Shown piece after piece: positions 39,669 to 47,879 of a stretch of 64,000 nucleotides of DNA. Each line of letters opens with the position of its first letter. The stretch's first letter is position 1. The DNA is taken from contig NZ_SUNB01000005.1 in assembly GCF_007570825.1 (NCBI RefSeq), forward strand, positions 1 through 64,000, in the 5' to 3' direction. The translations under genes and the position numbers were made by a program. Origin of the DNA: Pleionea sediminis (lineage in GTDB: Bacteria; Pseudomonadota; Gammaproteobacteria; Enterobacterales; Kangiellaceae). The notes beneath the pieces are model-generated. The model searched no databases. It had not been told where the DNA came from and saw only the letters and a list, made by a program, of their open reading frames with translations.

Positions 39669-40885
39669 CCAAACTTATCGTATTGAATATCATCGGCGTC
39701 AACGCCAAGTTCATCCAATACCCTAGTTGTGGCTTCTATCATAGGAGGAGGGCCACAAAGAAAATAAGAGCAGTCCTCAGGAGCAGGGTGTTTTTTCAGT
39801 CTATCCAATACAATCTCATGAATCAATCCAGATCTACCTTGCCAGTGGTCGTTGGGCTGCGGATTCGACAATACCAGTTCCCAAAGAAAGTTTTCGTATA
39901 TTTGTTCGAGTTTATTGAGAGTCTTTTGATAAAACACTTCACTTAGACTTCGCGCACCATAGAAGAATCGAATAGGTCTTTTCGTCTCAACATTAAGGAG
40001 CTGATCTTTAATCATTGAAAATAGGGGTGCCATGCCGGCACCACCGCCAATTAAAATAATCTCGCTATCACCCGGTTGTATTAGCATCTCTCCATAAGGT
40101 CCACTAATCACAACATTGTCGCCCATTTTTAGTCCAAATAAATAAGATGAAACAATACCTGTGGGAATATTTCTTTGACCGGATGGGGGCGTCGCTAATC
40201 GAACGATGATTTTAATTTGCTCTGTATTTTTGGGGTTACTTGCGAGAGAGTAAGAACGAGTGGTTTCCCTTTTATTGTGGGAAGATAAGGAAAAGAGTTT
40301 ATTTTCTTCCCAACGTTTGTGGTAACTAGGCTCAATTGACAAAGTTGAATAATTTAATTTGTAAGGCGGGCAATAAACTTGCACGTACTGACCGGCATCA
40401 AAATGGAAATGCTTTTGTTGGGGAAGTTGCAAAGTGATTTCTTTCATAAAGCTGGCGACTTGGTAGGTCGATGAAACGCTGCAGTTAATTTTCTCAACCG
40501 AATTTAAGAATTCAGGTAGTTGTATTTCAAGGTTTTGTTTTAGTTTAACCTGGCACGCGAGCCGACAATGCTGACGTTGTTGTTTTTTGTTAACATGGGC
40601 TAATTCACTATCAAGCAATGCGCCTCCACCATGAAGCACTTGCACTTTACATTCTCCACACAAGGCTTTTCCACCACAACCTGCGGGTACGTAAATATTG
40701 TTATCATGCAGAGCGTTTAGCAGTGTTATGCCACGCTCTGCGGTGATTGGTTTAAGGCGCGACTTATTGAATTGAATCAATATATGAGAGCCTTGATAAA
40801 TTAGAGTTTTTACCGCGAGTAGGGCTAAAACAAGTATGAATACTATTCCAGTAAAAGTAACTACCCCAACGATAAATGTTGTCAT
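39665..40885 (-). CDS. NqrF-like ferredoxin:NAD(P)H flavoprotein reductase, 406 aa
   Basis: N-terminal membrane helix (about residues 5-27), then a 2Fe-2S domain with CGGKALCGECKV and a fourth Cys in CRLACQVKL. An FAD-binding domain (RSYSLASNP) and an NADH-binding domain (GGGAGMAPLFSMI, CGPPPM) follow. Length equals that of NqrF of the sodium-pumping NADH:quinone reductase, but nqrA-E are not here. ATG 40885 overlaps the TGA of the UbiA gene (ATGA), so the two are translationally coupled. It may feed NADH electrons to a special quinone pool. Confidence 0.9.
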   Translation of the reverse strand: MTTFIVGVVTFTGIVFILVLALLAVKTLIYQGSHILIQFNKSRLKPITAERGITLLNALHDNNIYVPAGCGGKALCGECKVQVLHGGGALLDSELAHVNKKQQRQHCRLACQVKLKQNLEIQLPEFLNSVEKINCSVSSTYQVASFMKEITLQLPQQKHFHFDAGQYVQVYCPPYKLNYSTLSIEPSYHKRWEENKLFSLSSHNKRETTRSYSLASNPKNTEQIKIIVRLATPPSGQRNIPTGIVSSYLFGLKMGDNVVISGPYGEMLIQPGDSEIILIGGGAGMAPLFSMIKDQLLNVETKRPIRFFYGARSLSEVFYQKTLNKLEQIYENFLWELVLSNPQPNDHWQGRSGLIHEIVLDRLKKHPAPEDCSYFLCGPPPMIEATTRVLDELGVDADDIQYDKFG

Positions 40886-41796
40886 GATGACGACATCCAA
40901 AGTGAGGTGCCAATAATAAAGGGCGTTGTCAGGTTGACCATAACGTTAAGCGGCATGGTACGTTTAAGTAGCGTATCATTGTGCGGTGCTCGCGTGAGTT
41001 GGACGCTGTAAACGTTTGCAATCATCAGTGGAATTAAAGCAAGTAATATACTTGTATGGAAATAGTTGAGACTGTAAATAATTAAAACAACGATGAGGGC
41101 AAGTAAGTTAAAGAGTGCAAAAATTTTTAAGCTGGCAGCACGCCCAATTTTAATCGGTAAATGATTTCGACCAATTGATTTATCGGCGTTAATATCTGGT
41201 AGTTGATTGAGTAGTAATAGATTGTTGACAAGAAAGAACGTGACTAATGACAATAAAGCTAAGGGTGGAGAAAACTCACCGAGAAAAATAAAGCCAGTCC
41301 CCATTATCATTATTGGTCCAAATGCTGATCCAGGGGCGATAAGACATAACCAGGGCATGCGTGTTATATGAGTCGTATAAAAAATTATGAGTAATACGCC
41401 AAAGAGTCCTACTACCAGCAATTCCCAGCCGATCGTTATGGTAAAATAAAAGCCAATCGCAATACAGATCAGTAACGATAGGACGGCGATTATCAGAACA
41501 TTTTTTGCTTGTTCTGGGTATTGAGGTAAAGTACCGCTGCCACCACTGAATGGCGTTTTTTGTGTAATCAGATCAAGACCACTTTTGAAGTCGAAATATT
41601 CATTCAGTGTGTTAACACTTATATGAGCCGCGATGCCAGCAATAAGTATCAGGACCAGTTTCTGAACTTCAACATTCGCTCCTAAATAAGCTGAAGCGCC
41701 AAATGCTAAAAGTAGACAAGCTGGTGTCAGTAAGAGAAAGGGTGGTCGAGTACTGCCTAAACTAGTCAATGCCGAAGACGATTGATTCCTTCTCAT
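40882..41796 (-). CDS. UbiA-family prenyltransferase, 304 aa
   Basis: Polytopic membrane protein of about eight or nine helices with the two UbiA Asp-rich regions: NTLNEYFDFKSGLD (about residues 62-75) and NQLPDINADKSIGRNHLP (about residues 196-213). It resembles the MenA side of the family, which attaches a prenyl chain to a quinone precursor. Placement directly before an NqrF-like reductase and next to a CymA-type protein suggests production of a dedicated quinone. An FNR-like box lies upstream. Confidence 0.88.
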   Translation of the reverse strand: MRRNQSSSALTSLGSTRPPFLLLTPACLLLAFGASAYLGANVEVQKLVLILIAGIAAHISVNTLNEYFDFKSGLDLITQKTPFSGGSGTLPQYPEQAKNVLIIAVLSLLICIAIGFYFTITIGWELLVVGLFGVLLIIFYTTHITRMPWLCLIAPGSAFGPIMIMGTGFIFLGEFSPPLALLSLVTFFLVNNLLLLNQLPDINADKSIGRNHLPIKIGRAASLKIFALFNLLALIVVLIIYSLNYFHTSILLALIPLMIANVYSVQLTRAPHNDTLLKRTMPLNVMVNLTTPFIIGTSLWMSSS

Positions 41797-41882
41797 AAAG
41801 TAGACCGATAAATTTGCCTTCCTTTCAGTTTACCTATTTTGTTCTTCCTTTCTATCTTCTTTTAATAAGATCGAACGAAATA

Positions 41883-41896
41883 TTGGTGTAGGTCAA
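41883..41896. promoter_or_regulatory. FNR-like box upstream of the UbiA/NqrF pair
   Basis: TTGGTGTAGGTCAA differs in only three positions from the box at 38327 and lies about 87 bp upstream of the UbiA start, which suggests common oxygen-responsive control. Confidence 0.55.
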
Positions 41897-42061
41897 CTTT
41901 ATCTCGGTTTCTTACGCAAATTTGGAGTTTACTTCAATTAGCAAATCGTTGTAAGCCGTTGATGATTATCTCAATAAGTGGTTATAGAAGTTGTTAAAAC
42001 TTTATTATGAGGAGTTTGTTTGATGAAAGTGAATGAAATATCTGTGGATATTATAGTAAGA

Positions 42062-42085
42062 AAGCGAAGGGATGTCCCTTCGCTT
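42062..42085 (-). terminator. Hairpin downstream of the cold-shock gene
   Basis: Perfect 10-bp stem AAGCGAAGGG/CCCTTCGCTT with a 4-base loop, only a weak T run. Likely terminator for the cspA-type gene. Confidence 0.65.
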
Positions 42086-42093
42086 AAAGACTA

Positions 42094-42303
42094 CTATGCG
42101 GGCATAATATTGTCGGCTTGTGGGCCTTTTGCACCAGCAGAAATAGAAAAGGTAACCGATTGGCCTTCAATTAAAGTTTTGAAACCATCACCCGCAATTG
42201 AAGAAAAGTGAGCGAAAACATCGGGACCATCAGGTTGAGTAAGAAAACCGAAACCTTTTGACTCATTAAACCATTTAACCGTACCAGTAACTGTATTAGA
42301 CAT
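42094..42303 (-). CDS. Cold-shock (CspA-family) protein, 69 aa
   Basis: Single cold-shock domain with [16 protein letters not shown] (RNP1) and DVFAHFSSI (RNP2), ending GPQADNI. Length is typical. ATG 42303 opens [12 protein letters not shown]. Upstream in-frame ATG 42342 adds an atypical extension. CspA-type proteins bind single-stranded RNA or DNA as chaperones. The roughly 240-bp upstream region could contain a long cold-responsive leader, but no defined structure was identified. Confidence 0.97.
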   Translation of the reverse strand: MSNTVTGTVKWFNESKGFGFLTQPDGPDVFAHFSSIAGDGFKTLIEGQSVTFSISAGAKGPQADNIMPA

Positions 42304-42545
42304 AGGAATATTCCTGTAATTTAAGTATAAGTTTGCCTTCATGAGGCATGAATAGCGAAAAAGTGGACATTAAAATTTATAACTACAGGACGAGGTATTG
42401 ATTAGATGCTTCGTAATGAGGTGTGTAAATAGTGCTGTTCTTTAAAGCTGAGCTCACTATAGGTACATTCCAGTGGTAAGTCAAAGTAAATTTGGTTTTA
42501 TTTACACGGTTTCTTTCTTAATTACTTGAAATTCGACTAGTTGTC

Positions 42546-43484
42546 TTACTTTTCGAGGTGTTTTGATAAAACCCTTTTATGTTGTTCGATTCTTTTTTCC
42601 AAAATAAATTTGAGCTTTTCTGCCAACCAGGCGACACCCAAATCTTTTTCAGAGCGTTTATGCCAGTACATACTGATTCGAGTATTGGGAATGTCGATAG
42701 GATTTTTTCTCGCAACAAGTGAGCCGGAGACGAGACTGTTTTCGACAAAAATGGATGGAAGCACACAAATGAGGTTGGAGTTATTTAACAGTTCTGGCAC
42801 ATTTGCGAAACTATTGAGTGTGAGAGCCACTTTTCGTTGTAATCCTTTTTCCGCCAGAAGTTGATCGGTATAGCCTTGTACATCTCCCGAAGGGGCAACA
42901 AGTAAATGTTCAGCATTAGCAAAATCTTTAAGAGATAATTTCTTTTTCGCTAAGGGATGAGCGGCTTTCATCACACAAACGTATTGCACTTCATATAAAA
43001 ACTGACTGGTGATTAAGGGCGGCATTAGGTTAGATGCTGCCAATAAAAGATCGACCTTAGCGTCATTTAAAAGTCGTTCGCCATTTTCGATGGTGTATGG
43101 AAAGGTATGAATCGAAATACTCGGCGCTTCGTTTTCAATTGCAGACCTGAGTTTTGACCAAGCCAAACCGACAACGGAGTCTATCGCGGCAACTCGAAAA
43201 GCACGTTCGGATGTGGCTGGCACAAAAGAACTCGGTTGTAGTACATCTCTTATCTCTTTTAATGGAAAGCGGATTTTTTGCCAGAGCTCTTGGGCATAAA
43301 GTGTTGGTAAGATTCGCCGCCCATGTTTTACAAATAAATCGTCTTTCCAGGCATGGCGCATACGGGCTACGGCGTTCGACACGGCGGGTTGTGTCGTATT
43401 TAATCGTTCGGCCGCTTTGGTGATGGACGACTCAGTCATAATCGCATCGAATACCACCAAAAGACTAAGTTCTTGATTTTGCAT
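42546..43484 (-). CDS. LysR-family transcriptional regulator, 312 aa
   Basis: N-terminal winged helix (ESSITKAAERLNTTQPAVSNAVARM, quoted in part, about residues 18-42) and a substrate-binding domain to the end, the usual LysR plan and length. The HTH resembles the NodD/LeuO branch (QPAVSNAVARMR). It is divergent from the SDR/DUF2798 pair across 171 bp, so it probably controls them. The effector is unknown. Confidence 0.95.
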   Translation of the reverse strand: MQNQELSLLVVFDAIMTESSITKAAERLNTTQPAVSNAVARMRHAWKDDLFVKHGRRILPTLYAQELWQKIRFPLKEIRDVLQPSSFVPATSERAFRVAAIDSVVGLAWSKLRSAIENEAPSISIHTFPYTIENGERLLNDAKVDLLLAASNLMPPLITSQFLYEVQYVCVMKAAHPLAKKKLSLKDFANAEHLLVAPSGDVQGYTDQLLAEKGLQRKVALTLNSFANVPELLNNSNLICVLPSIFVENSLVSGSLVARKNPIDIPNTRISMYWHKRSEKDLGVAWLAEKLKFILEKRIEQHKRVLSKHLEK

Positions 43485-43655
43485 ATGTATTTATCACTGA
43501 TGATTGTTTATGTGTCACTAATTATACATCACATGTGTGAATGTAATTTATATTAACCTATTATTTTAGGTTATCTATTAAGGGGTGCATACTTTCCACA
43601 CGCAATTGAGGCGTACTCATTGAAAACATAATTCGTAAGAGAAGAGGAAAGTATT

Positions 43656-44264
43656 ATGAAAATTATTGTAGTTGGTGCGACGGGTACTCTAGGTAAGGCT
43701 GTTGTTGGCGCATTAAAAGCCGATCACGAAGTCATTGAAGTGGGCTTCCAGAGCGGGGATGTCACCGTCGATATAAACAATTTGGAGTCGATTCGCGCGA
43801 TGTATCAGCAAATTGGTGAGTTTGATGCCTTAGTTTCAGCAACCGGTCTGGTGCATTTTGGTCCGCTCGAAGATATTTCTCAAGAGCAATGGATGCTAGG
43901 GATTAATAACAAATTAATGGGACAAATTAATTTGGTTATCGAAGGTATCAAGCATATTCGAGATAACGGTTCCTTTACGTTAACGACAGGTGTGATTAGT
44001 CAAGATCCGATTCCCTATGGAGCCGCCGCGACTACGGTAAACCGAGCCGTAGAAGGTTTTGTCGAATCTGCCGCTTTAGAGCTACCGCGAGGTATACGGA
44101 TTAATGCAGTCAGTCCAACAATACTAGAAGAGTCCGTTGAAGCTTTTGGTATGGCCTTTCAAGGGTTCCAACCAATACCGGCTGCAAAAGCCGCTTTAGG
44201 ATTTGTAAAAAGTGTTGGAGGTAAAAGAACAGGGGAGACTTTTGTTGTTAAAGGTTTAATCTAA
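43656..44264 (+). CDS. Short-chain dehydrogenase-like protein, 202 aa
   Basis: N-terminal VVGATGTLGKAV nucleotide motif and SATGLVHFGPL fit a short SDR. The usual YxxxK is replaced by PYGAAATTVNR, and the Ser position lies in TTGVISQ, so catalysis may be altered, as in other short SDRs of this subgroup. GAGAGGAAAG precedes ATG 43656. It is followed by a DUF2798 gene 34 bp later and is divergent from the LysR gene. Confidence 0.88.
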   Translation: MKIIVVGATGTLGKAVVGALKADHEVIEVGFQSGDVTVDINNLESIRAMYQQIGEFDALVSATGLVHFGPLEDISQEQWMLGINNKLMGQINLVIEGIKHIRDNGSFTLTTGVISQDPIPYGAAATTVNRAVEGFVESAALELPRGIRINAVSPTILEESVEAFGMAFQGFQPIPAAKAALGFVKSVGGKRTGETFVVKGLI

Positions 44265-44298
44265 AGCAAAGTTTACAAATTTAAAGGAGTGTTAAGTC

Positions 44299-44556
44299 AT
44301 GATTCCCGCTCGTTTTGCAACGTATTTAGTCTCATTTTTTATGGCATTGTTTATGTCGGGTATTATGTCCTTGGTTATCACTGTGTTTAATATTGGAATT
44401 ACCTCTGATTTATTCGTTAAATGGCTCAATGCTTGGGGTTTTGCATTTGCGGTAGCCTTACCCACTATTTTTGTCATCGCGCCCTTAGTCAGAAAGCTGG
44501 TAACGCTGTTAATTGCAAAAGAGCATGCTTTACTGAAAACATTAAAGCTACAGTAA
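44299..44556 (+). CDS. DUF2798 membrane protein, 85 aa
   Basis: Two hydrophobic helices with the family pattern FMALFMSGIMSLVITVFN and WLNAWGFAFAVALP. AAAGGAGTG precedes ATG 44299. It shares a transcript with the SDR-like gene, a pairing that is common next to LysR regulators. The role is unknown. Confidence 0.88.
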   Translation: MIPARFATYLVSFFMALFMSGIMSLVITVFNIGITSDLFVKWLNAWGFAFAVALPTIFVIAPLVRKLVTLLIAKEHALLKTLKLQ

Positions 44557-44569
44557 GTGAATAGCCTAT

Positions 44570-44606
44570 CTATTGCATCAGATATAATGTTTGATGCAAT
44601 AGCTTT
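44570..44606 (+). terminator. Terminator after the DUF2798 gene
   Basis: Perfect 11-bp stem CTATTGCATCA/TGATGCAATAG (44570-44580, 44592-44602) followed by CTTTTG. Confidence 0.75.
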
Positions 44607-44662
44607 TGAACAAGTTAGATAAACGGATCGTTATTTATAGGCAGTTCATAAGAGTACGGTAA

Positions 44663-45793
44663 TTAATGATGCGTTCGATTTTTCCAAAACTCTGAAGTTC
44701 TAAAACGTTGCTCACTTCGATACAGCTGGTAACGTAATTGACAATATTGGTTAAAATCGTCAAAGACACGCTTTTGATATTCCAATAAAGAATCTTGCTG
44801 ATTAGTGGTGAAGTAATTACTAATCGATTGAGCGGCAATGTTGGCATGAACTAATGCTTTTGTGATGCCGGCAGAGCTGATGGGATCATAGGTGCTCGCC
44901 GCATCGCCAATGGCTAACCAATTTGAGCCTACAACATTCGATAGAATGGAAGAGGGCGCCACACGGCGATGAATTGTCGGCGAATGATTTTCTAAAAGTT
45001 TAATTGTTTCTTCAATTTGGAATTTTAGCCATCGCGTTTGAGTAAGATGGCTAAGCCAGTTTTCTGAGAGCTCTAAGGCGTATTTTTTATAAATGCTTTT
45101 ATCAACGCAATAGGTAATCACGCAAGTGTCGGACGGTGTTTTTGCGACATACCACCATCCTGTTGCGGTCGCTTCAATTAATGTTTGTGGTAATAAATGC
45201 GATTGATTTTGAATGGGGAGTGAAACGCATAAGTAAATGACTTCGTCTAGCAGGTTTCGTGCGACGTTCATTCTACGAGTTGCTTGTGATGAAAAGCCGG
45301 TTGCATCAATAATAAAGTCAGCGTCTAATTGATGGTTGAATCTACTTTGGGTATTGAATTCTAGCTGTACTTTATTTTCAAATTTTTGTAACTTCGAGAG
45401 CTTAAATCCTTGATGCCATTTAACGCCTTGTGAAAATGCTGTTTCACGAAGTTGATGTTCAAAATGCTGCCTATCTAAATGAAAACCTGAACCTTCCAAC
45501 TGAAATAAAAAATCGTTGTAACCCGGTTGTTCGTCTCCCCAAACGGAGATACTGCCAGGACAAGGCAAATGATGTTTCATATTTCTTGCGTAATCTTTTC
45601 CAAAAAGTGACTTCAAGTATGGCGTTGACGCAGGCGGAATACTTTCGCCAAATTTTGTTTCACTTTTTTGGGGGCTATCGAAGAGTTGCACATTGAACGT
45701 TGCATTCTTTTTAGTGAGTTCGATGGCTGTTGCCAGCCCTGCCGGACCACCACCAATAATGGCGATGGTCGGCATGGTTTTACTAAATGTCAT
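44663..45793 (-). CDS. lodB: LodB-like FAD-dependent maturation flavoprotein, 376 aa
   Basis: N-terminal GGGPAGLATAIEL FAD motif, GESIPP after it as in tryptophan-halogenase/geranylgeranyl-reductase-type flavoproteins, and GDAASTYDPISSAGI near residue 290. LodB proteins help form the cysteine tryptophylquinone cofactor of LodA. The identification rests mainly on position: it begins two bases after the stop of a clear LodA gene. ATG 45775 is an alternative start. Confidence 0.88.
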   Translation of the reverse strand: MTFSKTMPTIAIIGGGPAGLATAIELTKKNATFNVQLFDSPQKSETKFGESIPPASTPYLKSLFGKDYARNMKHHLPCPGSISVWGDEQPGYNDFLFQLEGSGFHLDRQHFEHQLRETAFSQGVKWHQGFKLSKLQKFENKVQLEFNTQSRFNHQLDADFIIDATGFSSQATRRMNVARNLLDEVIYLCVSLPIQNQSHLLPQTLIEATATGWWYVAKTPSDTCVITYCVDKSIYKKYALELSENWLSHLTQTRWLKFQIEETIKLLENHSPTIHRRVAPSSILSNVVGSNWLAIGDAASTYDPISSAGITKALVHANIAAQSISNYFTTNQQDSLLEYQKRVFDDFNQYCQLRYQLYRSEQRFRTSEFWKNRTHH

Positions 45794-45795
45794 TG

Positions 45796-47841
45796 TTAAT
45801 TGTTGCCTGTTTCAACGACGGATGTTGGCCATGGTTGTACAATATCGCCCGGTCCAGTATAGAGGCTTTCAACTTCCAGAAATTTATCATTTCCATAATT
45901 GCCGCCTTTATCTGTTGGTATTTGTAATCCTTGAATAATAAAACCCGTTTTGTGCCAGTTGTGTAAATAGTCGATATATTCTTGAAAACGTCCTTCGTTT
46001 TGCGGCAAAACGGTGTGAGTTTGATTATCGGCTCCTTTGCCATCGCCACGAATACTGAATAACTGACCTCCCAGATTCCACTGTTGTTTGTCAGAATCAA
46101 AAGTACATTCAAATGCCGGATAAACTTGAACGGGACGTTGCGCTGGCCATGACCAGTACAAAGTGTTGTTCGACTCCGGATTTGGCGAGGGTTCATGAAC
46201 GGCGCAGCTGTTATAGTCGGTATGCCAGGGTTGAGACATGAATTTACTTAAGTCACCGGGTTGCACGGCTGTCGTTTGTAATGGCAAGTAACCGACTGTC
46301 AGGAACGCTTGTCCTGATTTTGCATCTTGATAATTTAAACTTGCTTGGTTGATTCTAAATGGCCCCGTTACACCTTTCCAATCTTGTTTATAGAGATTCA
46401 CATCTCGAACGATAAAGGTTAAATCGATACCAGGAGAGTAACGTCCACCTAAGCAATTTAAAAATACCGTACGATCCAGCTTTTCTCCTTCTCCCAGGGG
46501 GATTTTGATCGTAGTACTCTTACCTTCGTACCATTGCATCATTAGAAAGTACTGCGTTTTGCTGAGTGACAAAAAGCTTTTTTGCGCATCGCCTAACGCC
46601 AGTGGCATTTTGACGCCTTCGGAATCTTCTTCAGGATTATTCGGATCGCGTATTAACGATTGAAAATTTGGGATTTTTTTCGTGGGATCGTCTGTTGGTT
46701 TTATGGAGGCAATAAAGTTGTGTCCATTAACGCCTTGACCCGGAAGGTTGGTATTCCAGCGTTGTAAAAAAGCACCATGAAAAACCGGTAATATATCGTC
46801 ATAGAATGATGACTGATAACTGGTCTGGTATTGTCCGTTATTAAATAACTCAGGCTGTATGTTCAGCTCTTCAACCCAGGTATTGTAAATATCGTCCCAG
46901 GTAGAAACGACATTGCGAGTTTGTGGTGCATAACCAGGATCGGTACAGACAAACCAACCTCCGACGACATTCGAAATTGAGCCGTCATCAAACAGTATTA
47001 CCGCATTGACCGGACCATCAGAGACATCGTCAAACCAACCGTCATTATCAATAGCATCGACCAACGTCGGCTCCGAACCGGTAGCCGATTTGAAAGAGAA
47101 TGCATTACCGTAACCACCAGAAACGATTAATCGACTGGTGTTTTCCTCAATCTGAAGTTCACCTAAGGTTGTGATATTTCCAGCTTCTGGATTTTGATCT
47201 TCAAAAAAATCATCCGGATAACTTTTAGGATAGTCGCCTATGGAGTGAACAGTTCCCTCGTTATCAATGTAAGTAGCTGTTGTTGGTTTGTCGAAAGCTA
47301 CGGTTGTTCCTTGCTCGCTAGACTTTATGGTTCGAGGTCCGGCATCAATCACTAATTTTTGCATCCGAGTAGGATCATCCAGTTGCTTTCCGTAAGTTTC
47401 GTTACGTATCGCCAGATTACCCGACTCATACGGCGCTATACCTTCGGTACCATCGGTTCCGGTAATTTGATAATTGTTATTTTTTTTATTCGCAAGATGA
47501 ACCATCCAGATAATGTCTTTGATGGTTTTTCCATTAACGGTATCGCCTTTTTTTATCTCGCGACCCAAATCTTTTGAAGGATATTCCTTTTGCTCTTCAT
47601 CGTAAGCAAAAATTCGAAATCGCGCGGCTTGACGTTTAACATTCTTTTGCGCATCTCTAAAGTCGTTGTGATCAATGGGTGTCGATTCGGTACCAGGTTT
47701 TATTGGCAGGCCACCAAATAATCCGGTCGATTCATCTTGTAACTCTCCAGCGGCAGTTTCAGGAGCAAGATAATACTCTTTACTGTTTCCAACACGACCG
47801 ATGTTGATGGTTGGATGTACTCTAAATATAGTGTTAGACAT
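45796..47841 (-). CDS. lodA: LodA/GoxA-family CTQ-dependent oxidase, 681 aa
   Basis: The start FRVHPTINIGRVGNSKEYYL and LAPETAAG are diagnostic of LodA-family L-amino-acid oxidases. Candidate cofactor residues are Cys463 in LNCLGGRYSPGID and Trp539 in PWHTDYNSC, matching the family contexts C-x-GG-x-x-PGI and PWQ-DF. Such enzymes oxidise lysine, glycine or other amines and release hydrogen peroxide, often exported and antimicrobial. No signal peptide is seen, as in other members. Second gene of a three-gene - strand operon. Confidence 0.95.
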   Translation of the reverse strand: MSNTIFRVHPTINIGRVGNSKEYYLAPETAAGELQDESTGLFGGLPIKPGTESTPIDHNDFRDAQKNVKRQAARFRIFAYDEEQKEYPSKDLGREIKKGDTVNGKTIKDIIWMVHLANKKNNNYQITGTDGTEGIAPYESGNLAIRNETYGKQLDDPTRMQKLVIDAGPRTIKSSEQGTTVAFDKPTTATYIDNEGTVHSIGDYPKSYPDDFFEDQNPEAGNITTLGELQIEENTSRLIVSGGYGNAFSFKSATGSEPTLVDAIDNDGWFDDVSDGPVNAVILFDDGSISNVVGGWFVCTDPGYAPQTRNVVSTWDDIYNTWVEELNIQPELFNNGQYQTSYQSSFYDDILPVFHGAFLQRWNTNLPGQGVNGHNFIASIKPTDDPTKKIPNFQSLIRDPNNPEEDSEGVKMPLALGDAQKSFLSLSKTQYFLMMQWYEGKSTTIKIPLGEGEKLDRTVFLNCLGGRYSPGIDLTFIVRDVNLYKQDWKGVTGPFRINQASLNYQDAKSGQAFLTVGYLPLQTTAVQPGDLSKFMSQPWHTDYNSCAVHEPSPNPESNNTLYWSWPAQRPVQVYPAFECTFDSDKQQWNLGGQLFSIRGDGKGADNQTHTVLPQNEGRFQEYIDYLHNWHKTGFIIQGLQIPTDKGGNYGNDKFLEVESLYTGPGDIVQPWPTSVVETGNN

Positions 47842-47879
47842 AATGTAATTCCTTCATCTTAGATTATCGGCAATATCGT

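Noticed and set aside
42020-42211. 63-codon + strand frame
   Set aside because: Mirror frame of the clear cold-shock gene on the - strand.
43656-44264. SDR-like gene as a pseudogene because YxxxK is missing
   Set aside because: The frame is full length with a good ribosome site and sits in a conserved-looking LysR/DUF2798 context. Atypical SDRs exist.
44663-45793. Flavin-dependent tryptophan halogenase
   Set aside because: The fold is related, but the direct coupling to lodA makes a LodB-type maturation protein more likely.
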